This document shows positions 1-5,630 of a DNA stretch of 7,750 nucleotides, piece after piece. The notes under the pieces are model-generated. The model worked only from the letters and a program-made list of their open reading frames with translations. It was not told where the DNA came from and did not search any database. The stretch lies in the NCBI GenBank assembly GCA_903939665.1, contig CAJAHZ010000129.1, positions 1 to 7,750 of the forward strand, in the 5' to 3' direction. Each line of letters starts with the position of its first letter. Within the stretch, counting starts at the first letter, position 1. The stretch comes from an uncultured Pseudomonadota bacterium (GTDB taxonomy: Bacteria > Pseudomonadota > Gammaproteobacteria > Burkholderiales > Rhodocyclaceae). Position numbers and translations under genes: made by a program.

Positions 1-128
1 ACCGTCTGATTGAGCTTGAGCAAGGTTTCAATCAGATGCGAACCAATGAAACCGGCGCATCCGGTTACCAGCCAGCGTGCCGGCTGGACCAGCAGGCGTT
101 GTCCCAGTTGTTCGTAAGCAGAACTCAC
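1..128 (-). CDS. tviC: Sugar-nucleotide epimerase (TviC/WbpP type), N-terminal part only
   Basis: Only the first 42 codons are present; the gene continues past the left edge. The visible peptide begins (M)SSAYEQLGQRLLVQPARW and then shows the dinucleotide-binding motif TGCAGFIGS followed by HLIETLL. This is the Rossmann start of the extended SDR epimerases, and the helical lead ahead of the glycine motif is typical of TviC/WbpP. The family inverts C4 of UDP-N-acetylhexosamines or their uronic acids in the cytoplasm, interconverting UDP-GlcNAc(A) and UDP-GalNAc(A). The start is GTG at 128-126; its GTGA overlaps the TGA stop of the preceding dehydrogenase, implying translational coupling. There is no ATG in this frame near the start and only a weak GGGGTGA Shine-Dalgarno further upstream. 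Exact substrate, uronic acid or neutral sugar, cannot be told from this fragment. The adjacent dehydrogenase makes a role in UDP-GalNAcA synthesis likely. Confidence 0.85.
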   Translation of the reverse strand, partial: MSSAYEQLGQRLLVQPARWLVTGCAGFIGSHLIETLLKLNQT

Positions 129-1405
129 AGACGCCACACCGTCACCCCGTACGAAACCAGCTGAGCCTCGTCAAACATGCTCTTCACGTCGGTCAGCACG
201 CCGCATTTTTGGAGCTTTCCAACGTAGTCCGTCAGCGGCCGGCTCTTGAATTCCTTGTGAGATACCGCAGCGACAATGGCAGCAGCCTGCGGCAAATCAT
301 CCCACGCGGTCAGCTCCACGCCATATTCGTGCCGCGCCTCATCGGCATCGGCCACCGGCTCATGAACGATGACATTGGCACCATAGGACTGCAGTTCGCG
401 GATCACGTCGATAACGCGCGAATTGCGCAAATCCGGGCAATCTTCCTTAAACGTCAGACCGAGAACAATGATTGGCGCATCCTTCACCTGCCAGCCATTA
501 CGAATCAAATGCTTGACCGTCTGCTCGGCAATATATTTCCCCATGCCGTCATTGATGCGACGACCTGCCAGAATGACCTCGGGATGATAGCCAAGCATCT
601 CGGCCTTGTGCGTCAGGTAATAAGGATCGACGCCGATACAGTGGCCGCCAACGAGGCCCGGACGGAATGGTAGAAAATTCCACTTGCTACCGGCCGCCTG
701 CAGCACCTCAAGGGTATCGATGCCGATGCGGTCAAAAATGATGGCTAGTTCATTCATCAGCGCGATGTTGAGATCGCGCTGGGTATTTTCGATGACCTTG
801 GCGGCTTCGGCCACCTTGATGCTGGAAGCAGGGTAGACACCGGCGGTGATCACACTTGCATAAATCTCTTTAACGCGTTCGAGCGTCTCCGGCGTATCGC
901 CCGACACCACCTTGACGATCTTGGTCAGCGTGCGCTCCTTGTCACCGGGGTTGATCCGCTCGGGCGAATAACCGACGAAAAAATCTTTCTTCCACTTCAT
1001 GCCGGAATGTTTTTCGATCAGCGGAATGCAGATTTCCTCCGTCGCGCCAGGATAAACCGTCGATTCGAACACTACGGTAGCACCGCGTTTCAGATTTCTT
1101 CCGACGGATTCTGACGAGCCGATCAGCGGGCCGAAATCAGGCTGGTGCGCATCATCGACCGGGGTCGGAACCGCGACGATGATGAAATCCGCTTCACGCA
1201 AAGCCGCCGGATCACAACCGACCTCCAGGTGCTTCGCCGCCTTCAGGTCTTCGCTACTGACCTCACCCGTCGGGTCAACATGGTTTTTGTAATGCGCGAT
1301 TTTGCTCGCTGACAGATCAAAACCAATGGTCCGATTTTTCTTGCCAAATTCAACAGCCAGCGGCAAGCCTACATACCCCAGCCCAACAACGGCAACGATA
1401 GTCAT
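125..1405 (-). CDS. tviB: UDP-N-acetylhexosamine 6-dehydrogenase (TviB/WbpO type)
   Basis: This 426-residue protein belongs to the UDP-glucose/GDP-mannose dehydrogenase superfamily, which oxidises C6 of a nucleotide sugar twice with NAD+ to give a uronic acid. Visible landmarks, in order, are the NAD motif GLGYVG (residues 8-13), VPTPVD (79-84), ESTVYPG (114-120), YSPERINPGDK (146-156), the central-helix segment with K203 and N207 inside AAKVIENTQRDLNIAL, the catalytic cysteine C256 in GGHCIGVDPYYLTH, and the C-terminal UDP-binding segment GLTFKEDCPDLRNSR (316-330). YSPERINPGDK and ENTQRDLNIAL closely match TviB (Vi antigen) and WbpO rather than UDP-glucose dehydrogenases, so UDP-GlcNAc or UDP-GalNAc is the likely substrate. 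Length matches TviB (about 425 residues), and all catalytic residues look intact. The ATG has a good Shine-Dalgarno (GAGGG, 4 bases away). Its stop overlaps the epimerase start. UDP-GlcNAc versus UDP-GalNAc specificity is not decided by sequence. Confidence 0.93.
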   Translation of the reverse strand: MTIVAVVGLGYVGLPLAVEFGKKNRTIGFDLSASKIAHYKNHVDPTGEVSSEDLKAAKHLEVGCDPAALREADFIIVAVPTPVDDAHQPDFGPLIGSSESVGRNLKRGATVVFESTVYPGATEEICIPLIEKHSGMKWKKDFFVGYSPERINPGDKERTLTKIVKVVSGDTPETLERVKEIYASVITAGVYPASSIKVAEAAKVIENTQRDLNIALMNELAIIFDRIGIDTLEVLQAAGSKWNFLPFRPGLVGGHCIGVDPYYLTHKAEMLGYHPEVILAGRRINDGMGKYIAEQTVKHLIRNGWQVKDAPIIVLGLTFKEDCPDLRNSRVIDVIRELQSYGANVIVHEPVADADEARHEYGVELTAWDDLPQAAAIVAAVSHKEFKSRPLTDYVGKLQKCGVLTDVKSMFDEAQLVSYGVTVWRL

Positions 1406-1409
1406 AAGT

Positions 1410-1414
1410 CCCTC
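1410..1414 (-). promoter_or_regulatory. Ribosome binding site of the UDP-sugar dehydrogenase
   Basis: On the minus strand GAGGG lies four bases before the ATG at 1405. It is a strong match to the anti-Shine-Dalgarno and fixes the start. It means the dehydrogenase can be translated independently of prsT, unlike the epimerase after it. Confidence 0.7.
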
Positions 1415-1420
1415 AACTCT

Positions 1421-1461
1421 TGTAAAAATATGAAATTTTAATAGCCCAATTATTTTTCACA
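1421..1461 (-). repeat. AT-rich inverted repeat spanning the prsT-dehydrogenase gap
   Basis: Arm 1421-1430 (tgtaaaaata) pairs with arm 1451-1461 (tatttttcaca) over 10 base pairs with one bulged base at 1458 and a 20-base spacer. One arm covers the prsT stop codon (1459-1457). The 51-bp gap holding it has 13 G/C bases (about 25%), far below the flanking genes. The stem is nearly all A-T, so it would be a weak hairpin and lacks the GC-rich stem plus U-tract of an intrinsic terminator. It could be a protein-binding site, an mRNA-processing site, or a chance product of AT-rich sequence. Confidence 0.3.
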
Positions 1462-4231
1462 GGCTCTGCAACAACTTGGCCGCTTCCGCCTGCGCGGGAA
1501 ATTTCTCGCCAAGCTTGGCCAATTCACCCAGTTCCTTTTTCGCCTCGTCCTTTTTCCCCGCCTTGACCAGTGCCTTGGCAAAGTTGAATCTAATCTCCGC
1601 ATTTTGCGGCGCCAGGCTGAGCGCCTTCTGGAGCAGTTCCAGCCCACGAGCGGTGTCGCCCTTTTCAACCAGCAAAGCGCCCAGCGTATCAATAATGGCG
1701 GGCTGATCCGGCGCCAGCTTATAAGCCTTTTCGGCATATTCAATGGCCTTCGGGTCCTTGTTCTGCGCCGCAACCCAGGCCAGATTATTCAGCACAGCCG
1801 GGTTATCCGGCTGGGCATCAAGCAGGGTACGATAGTGCTTGCTGGCCGCCACATAGTCCTTGCGGGCGCTAGCCGCTTCAGCAAGATAAAACCGGAACTT
1901 CAAATCCTTGGGGTGTTCCTTCAGCCAGTTGTCGGCGAACTTGTCGGCTTCGGCAGTCATCCCGCCCGCCATCGACACCGCATGCACCTTGAGCGCCAGC
2001 TCAGCGACACCGGTTTGCTTGAGTCCGGCACGATAGGCAGTCGCCGCGTCAGCCCACGCCTTCTTGAAGGCATGAACATCCCCCTCGAAAACAAAGCCAG
2101 CAGCTTCCTTGGGATGTTGTTTCTGTACCTTGCGAGCCGTGGCAAGCGCCTCTGCAGTGCGACCTGCATCAAGATCAAGCATCAGGATTCCGCGTTGCGC
2201 CTCGATCGAATCCGGCTTGACCGAAAGCGCCTTGCGCAAGCTCTGCATGGCGGCATCCTTGTCTTTCATCGCCATCTGAATTTCAGCCATACGTAGGTAA
2301 GCCTGCTGGGAATGGGGCATCGCCGCAGCCAACTTGCCGTAGGTCGCCAGCGCCTGATTGAAATCCTCCGCCAACTGTTGCGCACGACCTGCTGCGTCAA
2401 GTATCGCCGGGCGATCGGGCAAAACACCGAGCGCATCCTGGGCGGCCGAAACCGCCTTCTTGGCATCTCTTGCGCCGAGATAAAGACCGATGAGTGCGAG
2501 CCGTGATGCGGGTTCACTGGCATCTGCGGCAATGGCCTTGTTGATCAGCGCGGCAACCTCTTCAGTCTGCCCACCCGTCTTGGCACGCAACTCCGCCAAT
2601 GCCAGCAAGGCCTGAACATTTTTCGGATCCTTGGCCACAACCCCCTCAAACCGCTTTTTCGCCTCGTCTGGCTTTTTGTCAGCGAGATCTAAATTGGCCA
2701 GACTGGCCGCCGACGCGAAATAGACCGGGTTCTTCAGCAAGGCTTGCTCAAAGCTCTTGCGTGCAGCAGCCACGTCGCCCTTGCCCAGAAAAACCGTTCC
2801 ACGCAGATGTTGCGCCAAAGGATTCTCCGGCTGCTTCTTCTCCAGCGCAGCGATCGACTTGAGCGCCTCATCGAACTTCCCGCCCTTGAGCTGAGAAGAA
2901 ATGAGCGCCAGGTCCGCATTGACGCCAGTATCAACCGAGGCAATCTGCTCCAGTTCGCGGTACGCTGTTTCGGTTTCTCCCTTTGCCAGATGCGAGAGGG
3001 CCACGGAGGTACGTTTTCCAGTGTTCTCGGGGTCAAGCGCAGCGGCCTTCGAAAAATAAACCCCGGCCTTTTCAGCATCCCCGCTCTGCATGAACACCTC
3101 GCCGGCCAGCGCCAGCATGTTCGAATCTTTCTCAATCTTTTCCAGAACGGGTTGCAGGGCGCCAAGCGCCTTGGCTGATTGGCCGCTACGCAAATAGCTG
3201 GCAATCAGGATACGGCGGGCCAGCCCAAGCTCCGGCGCCTTCGCCAGCGCCTTCAACAGATAAGTCTCGGTTTTTGCATACGACTTCAGTTCGTACTCAA
3301 TAGCACCGGCCAGTTGCAAGCCGAGCATACTATCCGGGATAACCTTGAGATGCTCTTGAATAGATTCCTGAGCAGCCTTGAAATTTTTCTGCCAATAGAA
3401 AAGCTGCGCCTGCAAATAACTGGTCTGCGGATGTTTGGGCGCAATTTTTTTCATCGCCGCCAACTGCTTGCCCGCCTCATCAAGCTTCCCCGCCTCCAGG
3501 AAACGGGAAATCAGGGCGGCATGCGCAGAAAGAAAATCCGGCTTGATCTCCAACGCCTTGCGATAAGCGTCTGACGCCCCCTTGGCATCGCCTTGGGCAC
3601 TCAGGATATCCCCCTTGAGTTGCCACGCATTGTAAAGCTTGGGCGACTTCTCAAGCGCGGAGTCAAGCAAAGCCAGGGCGCCGGGAAGATCACGACTCAC
3701 GGCCTTAATTCTCGCCTGCCCAATCAACGCCGGCCCATAGTCGGGCAAAGCGATAAGCGCACCGTCGAAAGCTGCCTGGGCAGCATCGAGCTTACCCATC
3801 ATGAGATATGCCTGGCCAAGCGTAGCCTGAAAATCGGCCTTGCTTTCCGGCGAAGTCAGCTGAACCTTGGCAAAATCATCGGTGATTTTTTTTGCTTGCC
3901 CCTGCATCAGCATTGCACGCGCCAATAGAGGCACCACCTGATCAGCCGGATGCTTGAGTTCACTCGCTTTGTGCAGTTCCAGTTCCGCCGCAATCGGATC
4001 ACCGCCTTCAAGCAGCGCCTTTCCCAGGAGAAAACGCGCTTCGGCCAGATTCGGATTATTCTGCAACGCATTTTTTAACTGAATTACTGCGGCCTTGTTG
4101 TCATTCTTGGCCATGTAGTCCTTGGCTGAAACCAGCATGGACTCAGGCTTTTCTCCGCCACAGCCGACCAGCAGCAAGGTGGCCAGAAGGGTTGACAGGG
4201 CCGTTCTGCTCATTGATTTCCGGATAGTCAT
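1457..4231 (-). CDS. prsT: PEP-CTERM system TPR-repeat lipoprotein PrsT
   Basis: This 924-residue protein has a lipoprotein signal peptide: basic start (R4, K5, R9), hydrophobic stretch 11-23, and lipobox LVGC with the lipidated cysteine at C24. Glycine at +2 does not give the inner-membrane retention signal, so an outer-membrane anchor facing the periplasm is expected. The rest is continuous tetratricopeptide repeat, on the order of two dozen 34-residue units such as GQAYLMMGKLDAAQAAFDGA and GDVAAARKSFEQALLKNPVY, to the last residue. No catalytic domain is visible. Length and architecture match the PrsT family (TIGR02917, about 900 residues), found beside prsK/prsR in exosortase genomes; its molecular job is unknown, though TPR solenoids usually scaffold protein complexes and could serve EPS secretion or PEP-CTERM protein handling. 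It follows prsR by 40 bp. The Shine-Dalgarno is weak (CGGAAA), and a second in-frame ATG at residue 7 (4213) has a near-identical leader; both give a usable signal peptide. Confidence 0.93.
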   Translation of the reverse strand: MTIRKSMSRTALSTLLATLLLVGCGGEKPESMLVSAKDYMAKNDNKAAVIQLKNALQNNPNLAEARFLLGKALLEGGDPIAAELELHKASELKHPADQVVPLLARAMLMQGQAKKITDDFAKVQLTSPESKADFQATLGQAYLMMGKLDAAQAAFDGALIALPDYGPALIGQARIKAVSRDLPGALALLDSALEKSPKLYNAWQLKGDILSAQGDAKGASDAYRKALEIKPDFLSAHAALISRFLEAGKLDEAGKQLAAMKKIAPKHPQTSYLQAQLFYWQKNFKAAQESIQEHLKVIPDSMLGLQLAGAIEYELKSYAKTETYLLKALAKAPELGLARRILIASYLRSGQSAKALGALQPVLEKIEKDSNMLALAGEVFMQSGDAEKAGVYFSKAAALDPENTGKRTSVALSHLAKGETETAYRELEQIASVDTGVNADLALISSQLKGGKFDEALKSIAALEKKQPENPLAQHLRGTVFLGKGDVAAARKSFEQALLKNPVYFASAASLANLDLADKKPDEAKKRFEGVVAKDPKNVQALLALAELRAKTGGQTEEVAALINKAIAADASEPASRLALIGLYLGARDAKKAVSAAQDALGVLPDRPAILDAAGRAQQLAEDFNQALATYGKLAAAMPHSQQAYLRMAEIQMAMKDKDAAMQSLRKALSVKPDSIEAQRGILMLDLDAGRTAEALATARKVQKQHPKEAAGFVFEGDVHAFKKAWADAATAYRAGLKQTGVAELALKVHAVSMAGGMTAEADKFADNWLKEHPKDLKFRFYLAEAASARKDYVAASKHYRTLLDAQPDNPAVLNNLAWVAAQNKDPKAIEYAEKAYKLAPDQPAIIDTLGALLVEKGDTARGLELLQKALSLAPQNAEIRFNFAKALVKAGKKDEAKKELGELAKLGEKFPAQAEAAKLLQSL

Positions 4232-4243
4232 ATATTTCCGATA
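4209..4243 (-). repeat. Short imperfect tandem duplication around the prsT start
   Basis: On the minus strand TATCGGAAATATATGA (from 4243) is followed at once by TATCCGGAAATCAATGA (from 4226). The two copies of about 17 bases differ by one inserted C and two substitutions. Each contains a CGGAAAT Shine-Dalgarno-like stretch and an in-frame ATG (4231 and 4213), so the repeat provides two alternative prsT start sites 18 bases apart. Coincidence is possible at this length. Confidence 0.4.
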
Positions 4244-4271
4244 AAAGAGGGGGCAATCATCAACGTCTGAA
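4232..4271 (-). other. prsR-prsT intergenic spacer, no clear promoter or terminator
   Basis: This 40-base gap holds a pyrimidine run (CCCCCTCTTTT on the minus strand) and the weak leader of prsT. I see no hairpin with a U-tract, no -24/-12 sigma-54 pair and no convincing -35/-10 pair. Read-through from prsR into prsT is therefore the simplest reading. Confidence 0.5.
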
Positions 4272-5630
4272 TCATTTCAAGCCAAACCGGTGCATCAGGT
4301 CGTACAGGGTTGGTCTGCTGACACCGAGCATTTCAGAGGCTTTCACTATGTTTCCATCGGCACGCGCCAAAGCCATGATGATGACGCGTTTTTCGGCTTC
4401 CTCGCGAACCTGACGCAGATCCAGACTGCTATCGTGATCGCTCTGAACTTGATTGAGCCCGATGTCCTCAACGGTAATTTGACCGCCTTCAGCCATGATT
4501 ACTGCGCGCTTGATACAGTTTTCAAGCTCGCGAACATTGCCCGGCCAGGCGTGCGACTCAATCGCCCGCAGCGCATCTTCGCGCAGCGTCATGGCGCCCC
4601 GATTTTGTTCCGTAGCGAACTTGCGGACAAATGCGTGGGCAAGCAATGCCACATCCCCCTGGCGAGCCCGCAACGGCGGAATGCTCACAACGATTTCCGC
4701 CAGGCGATAGTAAAGATCTTCCCTGAAACGACCTTCCTGGATCAGGATTTTGAGATCCTGATGCGTCGCACAAACGATACGCACGTCAATCGGGATCTCC
4801 TGGCGCCCGCCAATGCGTTCAATGACGCGCTCCTGAAGGAAGCGCAACAATTTTGCTTGCAGGTTATGCGGCAGATCGCCAATCTCATCGAGCATCAGGG
4901 TGCCGCGATTGGCAGTTTCGATCTTGCCCGGCGTTGTCTTGGCGGCTCCGGTAAACGCGCCCTTTTCATAGCCAAACAATTCGCTTTCCAGCAGATTGTC
5001 CGGAATCGCCGCACAATTGATGGCAACGAAACGCTCACTGCGCCTCGCCGAGGCGGCATGCAGCCCACGGGCAATCAGTTCCTTACCGGTGCCGCTTTCG
5101 CCAAGGACCAGCACGGTTGCATTACTGCCAGCAACCTTTTCAACCGTACGACAAACCCGCAACACCTCGGGATCACGCGTGATCAGCCCGGACATAACAT
5201 CGGGCTGCTGCATCAATTGCAAACGGCTGTTCTCTTGCTGAAGATCATAAAGACGATAAGCCCGGTCAATCGTCAAACTCAACATCTCAATTTCAAATGG
5301 TTTGGCAAAAAAATCATAGGCGCCCAGACCTACCGCCCGCAGCGCATTGGCCCGGTCATTCTGACCGGTCAGAACAATCACCTTGGTCTGGGGAGCAATC
5401 GAAAGAATTTGTTCGAGCAGCTTGAAACCCTCTGACACAGAATCGGCATCCGGCGGCAAACCAAGATCCATTGTCACGACCGGCGGCATGTGGCGGCGCA
5501 CCTGAACCAGCGCGCTCTCGCGATCACCGGCGGTGAGCGTCTCGTACTGATCGAAAGCCCAACGAATCTGCTTTTGCAGCGCCGGGTCATCTTCAACGAT
5601 CAGCAACGGACGCAATTTCTCCAAACTCAT
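4272..5630 (-). CDS. prsR: PrsR, sigma-54-dependent response regulator of the PEP-CTERM system
   Basis: This 452-residue NtrC-type enhancer-binding protein matches the PrsR family (TIGR02915, about 445 residues). Receiver domain (about 8-125): acidic pair E13/D14, phospho-acceptor D55 in TMDLGLPP, T88 and K110, all intact. AAA+ domain (about 149-380): Walker A GESGTGKE (177-184), the sigma-54-contacting loop GAFTGA (224-229), Walker B GTLMLDEI (243-250), arginine-finger segment FREDLYYRL (302-310) and sensor II WPGNVRELEN (362-371). Fis-type helix-turn-helix (about 411-452), ending ASEMLGVSRPTLYDLMHRFG. It is expected to be phosphorylated by PrsK, oligomerise, and hydrolyse ATP to open RpoN promoters; in PEP-CTERM bacteria such as Zoogloea this system controls PEP-CTERM genes. 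The ATG is set by an AGGAG five bases upstream, and ATGA overlaps the prsK stop, so kinase and regulator are translationally coupled. Nothing looks degenerate. Confidence 0.95.
   Translation of the reverse strand: MSLEKLRPLLIVEDDPALQKQIRWAFDQYETLTAGDRESALVQVRRHMPPVVTMDLGLPPDADSVSEGFKLLEQILSIAPQTKVIVLTGQNDRANALRAVGLGAYDFFAKPFEIEMLSLTIDRAYRLYDLQQENSRLQLMQQPDVMSGLITRDPEVLRVCRTVEKVAGSNATVLVLGESGTGKELIARGLHAASARRSERFVAINCAAIPDNLLESELFGYEKGAFTGAAKTTPGKIETANRGTLMLDEIGDLPHNLQAKLLRFLQERVIERIGGRQEIPIDVRIVCATHQDLKILIQEGRFREDLYYRLAEIVVSIPPLRARQGDVALLAHAFVRKFATEQNRGAMTLREDALRAIESHAWPGNVRELENCIKRAVIMAEGGQITVEDIGLNQVQSDHDSSLDLRQVREEAEKRVIIMALARADGNIVKASEMLGVSRPTLYDLMHRFGLK

Noticed and set aside
374..394. 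Plus-strand TTGGCAC...CTGCA resembling a sigma-54 promoter
   Set aside because: The GG to GC spacing is two bases too long, and it lies inside the dehydrogenase gene pointing against it with no gene downstream on that strand.
77..673. A 198-codon plus-strand frame antisense to the dehydrogenase and epimerase
   Set aside because: It runs across conserved dehydrogenase motifs and the overlapping gene junction, has no Shine-Dalgarno support and no family resemblance.
1406..1456. Possible intrinsic terminator after prsT
   Set aside because: The only inverted repeat has an almost pure A-T stem and no following U-tract, so it does not fit a Rho-independent terminator.
1412..1460. A 15-codon minus-strand frame starting with GTG that overlaps the prsT stop and fills the gap
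   Set aside because: Too short, AT-driven amino-acid content (K, N, I, Y, F, S), no good Shine-Dalgarno; best explained as chance in an AT-rich spacer.
4290..5435. A 381-codon open frame on the plus strand, antisense to prsR
   Set aside because: It lies wholly inside prsR, whose domains are all intact. The antisense translation shows no recognisable motif and has the composition of a mirror frame of a GC-biased gene.
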